Source: Candidatus Anammoximicrobium sp.
Lineage (GTDB): Bacteria; Planctomycetota; Planctomycetia; Pirellulales; Pirellulaceae
Direction: 5' to 3'
Length of the DNA: 64,000 nt
Assembly (NCBI GenBank): GCA_012515235.1
Contig: JAAYYU010000094.1
Location: 1 to 64,000, forward strand
Made by a program: the position numbers and the translations under genes. How positions within the stretch are numbered: the first letter of the stretch is position 1; the number at the start of each line of letters is the position of its first letter. Below the pieces are notes generated by a model, which had not been told where the DNA came from, searched no databases, and saw only the letters and a program-made list of their open reading frames with translations. Positions 8,119 to 15,863 of this stretch are shown here, piece by piece.

Positions 8119-9063
8119 TCACTGCACTGCTCCTCGCGTGACTTGCATGAAGACGTCTTCGAGTGTTTTTTCGTGCGTGGCGAATTGGGCGATGCGGAAT
8201 CCGGCCAGGACCATTTGCTTGAGGAACTCGGCCTGCTCTTCGCGGCCGCCGGCGTGGGTAAACCGCACCAGTTCGCCGTGGACGGCGATGTGCTGGACGT
8301 CGCATCGCTGGCTCAGCCACCGTTGCAGGCCGGTCCCGCCGCCGAGCACGCGGACTTCCACCTCGCTTTGCTGCGTCTGGCCTTTTTGAATTTCGGCGAC
8401 GGTGCCGGTGGCCAGCAGCCGGCCTTGTTCGATAATGCCCACTCGGTCGCACATCTCGCCCAGTTCGGTGAGGATGTGGGAGCTGACCAGAACGGCCTTG
8501 CCGTCGGCGGCCAGTTGGCCGATCATCTCGCGCAGTTCGATGCGGGCTCGCGGGTCGAGGCCCGCCGCCGGCTCGTCCAGCACCAGCACGGCCGGGTCGT
8601 GGATCATCGCCCGGCCCAGGCACAGACGCTGTTTCATGCCCTTGGACAGGCCGCGGATCGGTTTCTCCGCCAGCTTGTCCAACCCGGTGAAACTCATCGT
8701 GCGGCGCAGCGCCTGGTGCCGTTGGCGGCCCGTCAGGCCGTAGGCTCGCGCAAAGAAGTCGAGGTATTCGTAGCAGTTGACGCTCGGATACGTGCCGAAG
8801 GAATCGGGCATGAATCCCAGCCGATGCCGCACGCGGTCCGGATCGTTCACGACCGAAAAGCCGTCCACCAGCGCGTCGCCGTAGGTCGGCAGGTCGAGCG
8901 TGGCCAGGATCCGCATGCTGGTCGTCTTGCCGGCGCCGTTGGGGCCGATGTACCCGAACACTTCGCCCCGCGGGATGTCGAACGACACGTCGTGGACCGC
9001 CCGCGTATCGCCGAAGTAGCGATGCAGGCGGCGGAGTTCGATAGCCGGGTGCGTGGCGGTCAT
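8119..9063 (-). CDS. ABC transporter ATP-binding protein
   Basis: A cytoplasmic ATPase of 314 residues driving the neighbouring ABC-2 permease. The Walker A is GPNGAGKTTS, the signature is LSKGMKQRL, the Walker B is VLVLDEPAAGLDP, followed by the D-loop and the switch His in SSHILTE. After residue about 220 comes a C-terminal extension as in exporter ATPases of the GldA/NatA/DrrA type. The ATG at 9063 opens the first strand directly (MTATHPAIELRRLHR). The gene order ATPase then permease, on the same strand and separated only by the heptamer array, supports co-transcription. Confidence 0.92.
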   Translation of the reverse strand: MTATHPAIELRRLHRYFGDTRAVHDVSFDIPRGEVFGYIGPNGAGKTTSMRILATLDLPTYGDALVDGFSVVNDPDRVRHRLGFMPDSFGTYPSVNCYEYLDFFARAYGLTGRQRHQALRRTMSFTGLDKLAEKPIRGLSKGMKQRLCLGRAMIHDPAVLVLDEPAAGLDPRARIELREMIGQLAADGKAVLVSSHILTELGEMCDRVGIIEQGRLLATGTVAEIQKGQTQQSEVEVRVLGGGTGLQRWLSQRCDVQHIAVHGELVRFTHAGGREEQAEFLKQMVLAGFRIAQFATHEKTLEDVFMQVTRGAVQ

Positions 9064-9443
9064 GGTGTCGTCAGGGTGCTGGTCGGTAGGATGCGGTTAT
9101 CAGCAGCCCGACTCTTCCGAAAGTCGGGCTGTTTCAAGGGGCACCGCCATTTTACGGCAGCAGCGGCCCCGCAGAGAACACGGTTGGAGATATTTCCCTG
9201 ATGGGTTCTGGCCGTCGGCGGCGGTGGACGATGGCCAACATCCAACGGAATCTCGGCACTTTTTGTGTCGTTGATGAAGTCGCGGTTTCGGTTTCAACAA
9301 CGCTTCGCGGTGTTCCTTCCGGACCCGCGGGGCAGCGGCTCTCGCGCCGCGGGTGCTGGATGCACGGCGCTCGGAAAGTACTTCCAAGTCCTTCCTCGAG
9401 ATCCGGGATGACGAGCAACGACGCTCGGTGACCGGGATCGCGG
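9064..9443. other. 380-bp gap with two hairpins
   Basis: No convincing coding frame. It contains a 9-bp stem hairpin at 9105-9130 (AGCCCGACT / AGTCGGGCT, 8-nt loop) followed by GTTTC, and a GGTGACC/GGTCACC hairpin at 9427-9448 that overlaps the stop codon of the next minus-strand gene. Both could terminate or attenuate the minus-strand transcript before the ATPase gene. Confidence 0.6.
9105..9130. terminator. Hairpin upstream of the ABC ATPase gene
   Basis: A 9-bp perfect stem (AGCCCGACT with AGTCGGGCT) and an 8-nt loop, about 40 bp upstream of the ATPase start. There is no T-run on the minus strand, so an intrinsic terminator for that direction is unproven. Confidence 0.45.
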
Positions 9444-11840
9444 TCACCAACGCCCAGAAACCACGTGGAGGGATGCCTCTTCGCGGGCCCGGTCGTGCCC
9501 CAGCGACACGCCCGGCGACGTGCGCGTGATCGCGACGTAGGTCCGCGGCGGCCAGGTGCGCGGATCGCCGCTCAGGGTCGCTTGCAGGCTGCGCTCCAGA
9601 ATGCTGGACGCGAACGTCGGGTCCGGCAAATTCGAATCGACGTTGGACCAGCTTCGGTAGTACCGGCTGGAAAAGCCCAACCCGCCGAAGTAACGCGGGT
9701 CGTAACCTGGCGGATAGGCGGGTTGGTTGGCGGCGAGCACCGCGTGCAGTTCCTGCCGGGCTGCCGCCGGATCGACCGCCTCCAGTGGCCGCGATTGGCC
9801 GATCGCCAGGTCGCGGACGCGCAGGACTCGCCCCGCCCCGTCCTTGACGACCAACGTGTCGACAACAGCCTCCAAATGATTCGTCGCCTGCAGGTCGCCG
9901 GCCTCCGGAGCCGCCGCGATCAACAGTCTTTGGTCGCTGGGCCCCGATTCCACCACCAAGAACTGGGCCGACGACCGGGCGCCGATGTATCCGGAGACCA
10001 GATTCTGGCCTTCGCTCCACACCAGGTGCTGCATCCCCAGCCGGCCCCGGCGGCGTTCGGCCGGATACTGGTCCAGCGGAAGCACCGCCGCACGCTCCGG
10101 AAACGTCAACCCTCCGGACGGGGCCAAGCCGGCGTAATACGACTGGCGCGACCAAGACACCGCGTGCCCGGCCGGCTGGTCGATCTCCGTGAAACTCCGC
10201 ACCCGCGCACGCACGCCCAGACCGTCGCTGAGCAGCGCGTACGCAAACAGAGCCAAAGTCACCAGGCCGGCGCCGACGGGGACGGTGACCAGCAGCAGAT
10301 ACAGACGCCGCCGCCGCCGCAGGAAGAAATAGTTGACGGGACCGATCACGATGACAAAGACCGTAATCAACAGCAAGAACGTCCCGACCGGCGCGCGGCC
10401 GATGCCGGGCACGATCCACTTCCAGTAATCGGTATTCTCGCGGTGCCAGGACAGGCCGTGACGCCGGTACCACATCCACGAACTGGCATCCAATTCGTTC
10501 AACAGCCAGGCCGCTTCCCGCCGCCCGGCTGCCAGCGGCTGGTCCGTCTGCATCGCGACCACATGACCGAGGCGAAAGGCCCGATGGACGAACGGCTGGG
10601 GCTCCGGCGGCGGCGAAGCCTCCGGCTGGGACTCGCCTTTCGGGGCCGACTCCTGCTCCGCCGCCGCAGAACCGGATCTGCCGACGATCTTCAGCGCCGA
10701 GACAACTTCCCGCGCGCGTTCAGGATCGGGGACGCGCCAACCGCTGGGGGCCGCATCGTGGCCAGCCGCCAATCCCAGCAGGGTTTCCAGCTGGGCCAGA
10801 TGTTTCGGCGACAACTCCATGTCGTAGACGCACAGCGTCGGGCCGCTGGCCGCCCAATCGCGGAGGGCCTGCCACACCGACGGCTGGTCGGCAGCCAGAT
10901 TCCGCAAATCCGCCAGGGTGATGAACGCCAGATCGAAACAGCTCAGATCGATCCACCGCGTCGGCAACTCGCCGGGCGGCAGCATTTCGACCCGCGGCAG
11001 CTGTTGGAGCACGAGCAGCGTGTCGGCGTCGTCCACCGCCACGCTCGAAACGGGCTGCGGTGGAGGGACAGGCGACCCGCCTTCCCGCTCCGGCAACAGT
11101 GTCACCAGACACCGCAGGTCGGGCAGTTTCGGCGGCAGACCGGCGCCCGCGGCCGGGTTGACGGCCCGCGCCTGGACGAGTTGTTGGCGGACATCCGGCG
11201 ACGGCGCGTCTGCGTCGACGATCAAGATCGCGGGCAGGGCTTCGCTGGCCTCGCGATAAGCACGTACGCCGATCCCCATCCCCTGGGAAGCCGACAGGTC
11301 CTCCAGCAGTCGTCCGTCTTCGTAGACCCAGACCTCCAGCGAGCCCCAGACGCCGCACTGGGGCACGGCCAGCGTAGCTTCGCCGCGAGCCGCACCTTCC
11401 GGGATTTCGACGTAGCCGGTGACGCGGGTCGTGGCTCGCCCCCACTGCCATAACCGCGGCTGCAGCACGACGCGCAAGCGGCGATCGGCGATGGCCGGTC
11501 CGGGCGGCCAATTCACGGCCTCGATCCGCACCGGCCGATAACCGTTGCTGTCTACCCAGCGCGTGTCGATCGCCAGTTGCAGCCCGTTCTTCGGCGCCGC
11601 CGGTCCCTGGGGCAGACGAAGAACGGCGCCGGAAGACGCCTCCGCACGCTGCGCGCCGGCCGCCAGCAGGACGGCCAGCAGCACGCAGCGGGCCGCGATG
11701 AAACAGCAGCGGCCGCGCCGACGGACTGCGGGGCGTTCCGCCTTGGGCAGCAGGGCTCTGGTGAGCCGGCAAGGTTTCCAACATCGCACGTCCAAGGGCA
11801 CGGCTCGGAGAGCCTTGCTACGAAGGGGGATCGGCGTCAT
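9444..11840 (-). CDS. Large membrane-anchored protein of unknown function
   Basis: 798 residues, not recognised as a named family. The ATG at 11838-11840 overlaps the stop of the upstream 104-codon gene (ATGA), arguing for translational coupling. A hydrophobic stretch around residues 45-65 (CCFIAARCVLLAVLLAAGAQRAEA) looks like a signal or anchor. About residues 475-495 (FLLLITVFVIVIGPVNYFFL) and 505-530 form a membrane pair with the IGPVNYFFLRR motif seen in many large bacterial extracytoplasmic proteins encoded near ABC-2 exporters. Residues 5-35 are encoded by a dispersed GCACGGCTCGGAGAGCC repeat, so the N-terminus has been remodelled. Location upstream of the ABC genes suggests a role with that exporter (inference). 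Confidence 0.75.
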   Translation of the reverse strand: MTPIPLRSKALRAVPLDVRCWKPCRLTRALLPKAERPAVRRRGRCCFIAARCVLLAVLLAAGAQRAEASSGAVLRLPQGPAAPKNGLQLAIDTRWVDSNGYRPVRIEAVNWPPGPAIADRRLRVVLQPRLWQWGRATTRVTGYVEIPEGAARGEATLAVPQCGVWGSLEVWVYEDGRLLEDLSASQGMGIGVRAYREASEALPAILIVDADAPSPDVRQQLVQARAVNPAAGAGLPPKLPDLRCLVTLLPEREGGSPVPPPQPVSSVAVDDADTLLVLQQLPRVEMLPPGELPTRWIDLSCFDLAFITLADLRNLAADQPSVWQALRDWAASGPTLCVYDMELSPKHLAQLETLLGLAAGHDAAPSGWRVPDPERAREVVSALKIVGRSGSAAAEQESAPKGESQPEASPPPEPQPFVHRAFRLGHVVAMQTDQPLAAGRREAAWLLNELDASSWMWYRRHGLSWHRENTDYWKWIVPGIGRAPVGTFLLLITVFVIVIGPVNYFFLRRRRRLYLLLVTVPVGAGLVTLALFAYALLSDGLGVRARVRSFTEIDQPAGHAVSWSRQSYYAGLAPSGGLTFPERAAVLPLDQYPAERRRGRLGMQHLVWSEGQNLVSGYIGARSSAQFLVVESGPSDQRLLIAAAPEAGDLQATNHLEAVVDTLVVKDGAGRVLRVRDLAIGQSRPLEAVDPAAARQELHAVLAANQPAYPPGYDPRYFGGLGFSSRYYRSWSNVDSNLPDPTFASSILERSLQATLSGDPRTWPPRTYVAITRTSPGVSLGHDRAREEASLHVVSGRW
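11740..11825. repeat. Dispersed GCACGGCTCGGAGAGCC element inside a coding start
   Basis: The element has roughly inverted ends: CAGCAGGGCTCT on the left and the complement of AGCAAGGCTCT on the right. It carries GGGCACGGCTCGGAGAGCCTTGCT (in two pieces, 11796-11819). A related block occurs at 31719-31739 in the Tad island. Here it encodes part of the N-terminus of the 798-residue protein. Confidence 0.6.
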
Positions 11841-12151
11841 TCTGGCTCGTCCGGGGGAATAATCTGCGGCGGCGGTTCGGCGGTGGCAAACGGCGACGCG
11901 GGACCAGGGGCCGCACCTCGCAAAAGACTCGCGATCGAGGCGACAACATACGCAACGCCAAACACGAAAGCGTAACCCAGAAACGCCAACAGCAGACTGG
12001 CGACGCCCACCGACACGGCGATGGCCCACACCCGACCACGCACGGCAAACGCGAGCACCAGGAAGAAGAAACTGCTGCCGGTCATCAACAGCAACAGCCC
12101 GCGGATAGTAAAGCGGGGGATCAGCACGTCAGGCGACTCCTGCAGGGGCAA
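11837..12151 (-). CDS. Small two-helix membrane protein
   Basis: 104 residues with two long hydrophobic segments (about 14-36, LLLLMTGSSFFFLVLAFAV, and 42-75, IAVSVGVASLLLAFLGYAFV) and a proline-rich acidic tail (PPPQIIPPDEPE). The family is not recognised. The stop overlaps the start of the 798-residue membrane protein by the ATGA tetranucleotide, so the two are probably translated together. The ORF begins next to a GGGGTCAGGCTTACAGAATT repeat, which covers the usual ribosome-binding region; the start at 12151 is therefore tentative, and MTGSSFF is an internal alternative. Confidence 0.6.
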   Translation of the reverse strand: MPLQESPDVLIPRFTIRGLLLLMTGSSFFFLVLAFAVRGRVWAIAVSVGVASLLLAFLGYAFVFGVAYVVASIASLLRGAAPGPASPFATAEPPPQIIPPDEPE

Positions 12152-12333
12152 GGGGTCAGGCTTACAGAATTCCGTTTTGGCCGAGCAACGTCGTTCCAGA
12201 TGTCTGGCATCAGCGTCGGCCAGAATTGCAGGGCAAGGGGTCAGGCTTACAGAATTCCATTTTGGCCGAACAACGTCGTTCCAGGTGTCTGGTATCAGCG
12301 TCGGCCAAAATTGAATTCTGTAAGCCTGACTCC
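12152..12333. repeat. Tandemly duplicated GGGGTCAGGCTTACAGAATT palindromic element
   Basis: Two direct copies with an 85-bp period (starting 12152 and 12237) carry GGGGTCAGGCTTACAGAATT, then a second inverted pair TTTTGGCCGA...TCGGCCAAAA. The block closes with the inverted arm GAATTCTGTAAGCCTGACTCC. The copies differ at a few bases (AGATGTCTGGCAT versus AGGTGTCTGGTAT). The arms match the palindrome at 3543-3586. Confidence 0.9.
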
Positions 12334-12352
12334 AGCTCCCAAATCCAAAACA

Positions 12353-14071
12353 TCAATCTGCACTGTCGGCGCGGGACGATTGGTTTCCGCGGTCCAGGTC
12401 CGCCAGACCGCTGAAATCCGGCTTGTCGCGGGCCTCGATGCCCAACTCGTTCAGCGACGCCGCCGTGCCCAGTTCCAACTTAGGGCGCAACTGCTGCTCG
12501 AATCGTCTGTCGCTGCGCCGCGGGAACCAGGTGTAGAACCCCACCATCAGCACCAGCAGCACGCAGCCGATGCCGCCGATCCAGCCGATGAGGTTGCTGG
12601 TCGAGTCGTCAAATTTCACGACCCGCGGCGTCGTGGCGATGAACAAGGGGCTGACCTGCCTCTGACGCTCGTCAAACGTCGCCACGTAATCCGACTTGTA
12701 GGCCCACAGCTTGAAATACGCCCCCGCGAACCGGATCGGGACGGCGATGTCGTCCCGCGCGGGCAAACCGGGTGGCAATTCCAGCGCACAGCAAGTCACC
12801 GGATAGTTGTGACGGAACACGGGCGCTTCCTTGTTGTCGCCTTTCTGCTCGAAGCGGATTTCCGTGTTGCCAAGCGAGACGAAGACGTCGATCTGGTAGT
12901 AGTGATCGATCCCGAACCGCTGGCGGATATCCGGCTCGTCGACGGCGATTCGCTGGACGCGGCGCGCGGTTCCCAGCAGCGTCACGAGACGGCCGTGCTG
13001 GGTTTCGGACTCGGTCAACAACTCCGTCACGTCGGGCGGCGTCTGGGCCCGCGCAAACAGATCCGCGGGAACGGCACGCCCTGCCGCTGCCAGCAGTTGA
13101 TAGAAACATTCGCGATCGTCGCCCGTGATCGGCCGGCGATTGGTCTGGCGGACCGTGTCCAGCAATCCGACGTCCATGCCCAGACTGGCCAGGTAGACCA
13201 GATCCGGTGTGACTCCCAGACTCGGATTCGGCTGTTCGGGCAGCCAAGCGACTCGCTCGGCCGCAAACACCAGTTCCGCGGCGCCGTCTTCCTCGCCGCC
13301 CGTCTTGAGGAACAATCCCAGGCAACTGCCGCGTTCGTCCAGCTTGTCGGCCCGCTCCCAGGCGGCGGGTACGGCGCGGCAACAGACCAGCGCCGAGTGG
13401 GGCGAATCGGCCAGCTGCAGCCGTACTCGAAAGTACTTGCCGTACTCCAGGCGAGTTGCCGTCTCGGGCGGCAGTTCAATACTTTGCACTTGGGTCACGC
13501 GGCCTTTGACCGGAAACACTTCCAAGCGATGGGCGGCGGGCTCCTGGGCCAACTCCGGCCACACGACGTCCGCCTTGGCCCAGGCGGCAATCTTGTCCGC
13601 ACCAAAAAACGGCATCCGGTACAGGATCTTGAACAGCGTCTCGTCTTCGTCGATAACCAGCGGCCGGCCGTCGGCCAGTTGGCGAATGTGGCTGGCGTCG
13701 ATCGAGAACAATTCCAGCATCTCGCGGGCGCTGGACAACGGCGGCGTCGGCGGCTGCACCGCGTCGGCCGCCGGCCGAAGCCAGGGCAAGACCGTCCCCG
13801 GCTCGGCGGCCTCCACGGGACCGGCCGCGGCCGGCTTCGACTCGGCCGGCTTGGCGTCGGCGGTCTTCCCCGCATCGGCTCCGGGTTGGGACTCGCCTGT
13901 TGCGGTTATTTTCGGAGCTGCCTCCGCCGCATCGTCCGCGCTGTGTCCCGCCGTCGGACACCAGACGAACGCCGCCCACAGGCAGGCCGTCACGGCCAGC
14001 CGCTGCCCGGCCGCCGCCCGCCGCCCACCGCTTTCCGGCCATCGTTCACCGCTCACCGACCATCTCTTCAT
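12353..14071 (-). CDS. Single-pass membrane protein with two copies of an unknown extracytoplasmic domain
   Basis: 572 residues, family unknown. A signal or anchor lies at about 22-44, followed by an Ala/Lys/Pro-rich linker (45-90). A first domain lies around residues 185-295 (from GRVTQVQSI through LVCCRAVP to FLKTGG). A second lies around 375-505, from GRLVTLLGTARR through CCALELPPGLP and YFKLWAYKSD to PLFIATTPRVV. A membrane helix follows at about 512-535 (WIGGIGCVLLVLMVGFYTWF), then a basic cytoplasmic tail. The second domain and the helix-tail layout match the upstream gene, whose stop overlaps this start by ATGA. The first 20 codons are a decayed heptamer repeat. Confidence 0.7.
   Translation of the reverse strand: MKRWSVSGERWPESGGRRAAAGQRLAVTACLWAAFVWCPTAGHSADDAAEAAPKITATGESQPGADAGKTADAKPAESKPAAAGPVEAAEPGTVLPWLRPAADAVQPPTPPLSSAREMLELFSIDASHIRQLADGRPLVIDEDETLFKILYRMPFFGADKIAAWAKADVVWPELAQEPAAHRLEVFPVKGRVTQVQSIELPPETATRLEYGKYFRVRLQLADSPHSALVCCRAVPAAWERADKLDERGSCLGLFLKTGGEEDGAAELVFAAERVAWLPEQPNPSLGVTPDLVYLASLGMDVGLLDTVRQTNRRPITGDDRECFYQLLAAAGRAVPADLFARAQTPPDVTELLTESETQHGRLVTLLGTARRVQRIAVDEPDIRQRFGIDHYYQIDVFVSLGNTEIRFEQKGDNKEAPVFRHNYPVTCCALELPPGLPARDDIAVPIRFAGAYFKLWAYKSDYVATFDERQRQVSPLFIATTPRVVKFDDSTSNLIGWIGGIGCVLLVLMVGFYTWFPRRSDRRFEQQLRPKLELGTAASLNELGIEARDKPDFSGLADLDRGNQSSRADSAD
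14018..14066. repeat. Decayed heptamer array inside a coding start
   Basis: On the minus strand the first codons after the ATG fall into 7-bp steps: GATGGTC GGTGAGC, GGTGAAC GATGGCC, GGAAAGC GGTGGGC, GGCGGGC. The encoded residues (RWSVSGERWPESGGRRAA) carry no other recognisable signal. Confidence 0.6.
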
Positions 14072-15483
14072 GGCTTCTCGTCGCCTCGTTCGATGAATTC
14101 CATGTGCAGCGGAAACTCGGCGGCCGGCGTCCGGCGAGTCAGCCAGTAGAACACCAGCGCCAAGCCGATCCCAAAGGCGGCCGTGCCGCCAAACAAGGCG
14201 ATCCAGAACCCAACCCCAGGCGGCTGGTCCGCGGTCCCGCCCGCTTCTGGGCGAGGTGTCCAGCGAGGCGCCTTGGCCAGGATCAGCGGCGCCAGCCGCG
14301 TATCATCCTGAGCCCGATACGCCCAGCGTTTGAAGAAGAAGCCGGTGAATTCGGCCTCCTCGTCCAGCTGCGGCCGCGCTCCGTCCCCTTCGCGTTCCAG
14401 CTTTACCACGTCGGGAAACCCGGCGGGGAGCTCCAGGCAGTACACGACGATCGGCGACTTGGCGCCGGCCGGCTTGAGCCAGAACACGTAGTAGCCCTGG
14501 ATGCCGTAAAGGTTCTGCGGCGCCTCGCGATAGTAACCCATCCGCACGGTGCCGGAGACGGTGACCAGTTTTCCGCGATACTCGGTCGGTTGTTTGTACA
14601 ACTGCAGAAAGCCGACGTAGCCGGTCGAGGCGCGACGCAACTCGGCCAGGTCGCGGTCCTGCAGTTGCTCGAACAATCGAAACCAGGCGTCTTTCTCGGC
14701 GACGCGAAACACCGTGTTGTCGCGCACCGAGTCCAGAAAAACCGCGTCCAGGGTTTCCTGCAGGCCGGCGACCGCGGCCTGCTGTTTTGCGCCCAGCGTC
14801 TGGCCCTGGCCCAGTGTTTGGAAGGCCGGCTGCAGGCCCGATTCCCATTCGCGTTTCAGGGCCTCGATCACCTCCAGCCAGCTCCGCTTTTCTTCGTTCG
14901 TCAATCCGCTGCTGTCCTGGCTGACCGCCAGGAAAGCCTTGTTGACGTAATCCTGCGAGCCGGCTTGCACTTGTTCCACGATCGGCGGCCACTTGGCTTG
15001 CGTCTCGGCCGGAAGCGGCTTCTGGTCGCGTCCCGCTTTCAAACCGCTCAGCAGCGCGGTGCGGTCTTCGTTTCCCAGCGACTCCAGCAGCCGCGACCAC
15101 AGATCGTATCTCGCCCGCCGCAGCGGTGCGAGTGCATCCGGAGCGGGCTTGCCGGCCGGACTCTCGGAAACCGCAGGGACCGCGGGCTCGCCGTCGTTCG
15201 CCGGAATCACCACCGGGTTCGTCCCCGCGCCGCCGTCGGCGCCGCCGGAAGGATCGCGGAGTCGCGTGTCCACGTCGCGCTCGGTCGGCGCCGGGCCGCC
15301 GCCGACGGTCCAGACCCAGCGCCAGTTTTCCGGCTTGCGAGCTTGCTCCATCAGGAACAGGATCAGGAACAGGCTGCCCACAAGCGCGAAAATCCGGTAC
15401 TGGGTCCGCCGCGACAGGTAGTCCGGCGGCGGCCTCCGGCGGAGTCGTCGGTCGTGCGAGCTTCCTTGAAAATCCAGCGGCAT
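14068..15483 (-). CDS. Single-pass membrane protein, paralogue of its downstream neighbour
   Basis: 471 residues from the ATG at 15483 (MPLDFQG); an ATG at 15507 is an alternative. A membrane anchor sits at about 35-52 (IFALVGSLFLILFLMEQ), followed by a largely helical region. A domain at about 325-435 runs GKLVTVSGTVRM, YYVFWLKP, VVYCLELPAGFP, FTGFFFKRWAYRAQ, LAPLILAKAP. A second membrane helix (about 440-460) and a short tail follow. The domain aligns by eye with the second domain of the following gene, and the two genes overlap by four bases (14068-14071), so they probably act together at the membrane. The function is not known. Confidence 0.7.
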   Translation of the reverse strand: MPLDFQGSSHDRRLRRRPPPDYLSRRTQYRIFALVGSLFLILFLMEQARKPENWRWVWTVGGGPAPTERDVDTRLRDPSGGADGGAGTNPVVIPANDGEPAVPAVSESPAGKPAPDALAPLRRARYDLWSRLLESLGNEDRTALLSGLKAGRDQKPLPAETQAKWPPIVEQVQAGSQDYVNKAFLAVSQDSSGLTNEEKRSWLEVIEALKREWESGLQPAFQTLGQGQTLGAKQQAAVAGLQETLDAVFLDSVRDNTVFRVAEKDAWFRLFEQLQDRDLAELRRASTGYVGFLQLYKQPTEYRGKLVTVSGTVRMGYYREAPQNLYGIQGYYVFWLKPAGAKSPIVVYCLELPAGFPDVVKLEREGDGARPQLDEEAEFTGFFFKRWAYRAQDDTRLAPLILAKAPRWTPRPEAGGTADQPPGVGFWIALFGGTAAFGIGLALVFYWLTRRTPAAEFPLHMEFIERGDEKP

Positions 15484-15863
15484 CGTGGCGCCTCGTTTTC
15501 CGTGCATTGTAGCAGATCGAGCAGCGGAAGAGACTGCGGTTGCGAACCGGATGCGTTTCTGGCCGTGGAGCGTCGCCGCCGGGCCGTGTTGATCCCGGAC
15601 CGAGCGTCTCACGTCGCTCCCGGCGACTTTTCGTGCCGCCGACGCCAGACTATTTCCGAGGCGAGCGGCCGTTTGATGCCGGTGAGCCTCGCCGGAACGC
15701 GTTCCGCCGGGCGTGTCTTCGAGATCATCCTGCGGTGCCGCGGACTCCGCTGGACAGCAGCCGCTTCCAGCCGTCTGCGTCGTAGGCGTCGGTTTGGCCC
15801 TAATGAGCCACGGACTCCGCTGGACGGCAGCCGCCTCCCGATCGCCCCGGGAGCCCTCGGGCT
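15484..15863. other. 380-bp gap with a 24-bp direct repeat
   Basis: No convincing gene. The region contains the near-perfect direct repeat at 15741-15764 and 15811-15834 just beyond the end of the Top6A gene, and an AT-poor leader for the membrane-protein pair. Confidence 0.6.
15741..15834. repeat. 24-bp direct repeat, CGGACTCCGCTGGACRGCAG type
   Basis: Copies at 15741-15764 and 15811-15834 are identical at 23 of 24 bases and 70 bp apart start to start. The spacing and similarity suggest a small duplication or a dispersed element; there are only two copies, so it is not a CRISPR array. Confidence 0.85.

Noticed and set aside
9131..9426. Possible small gene in the gap before the 798-residue protein gene
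   Set aside because: Short frames exist on both strands but have no Shine-Dalgarno, no hydrophobic or motif pattern, and mixed composition.
15741..15834. Two-unit CRISPR-like repeat
   Set aside because: Only two copies with a 46-bp spacer and no cas genes; better described as a direct duplication.
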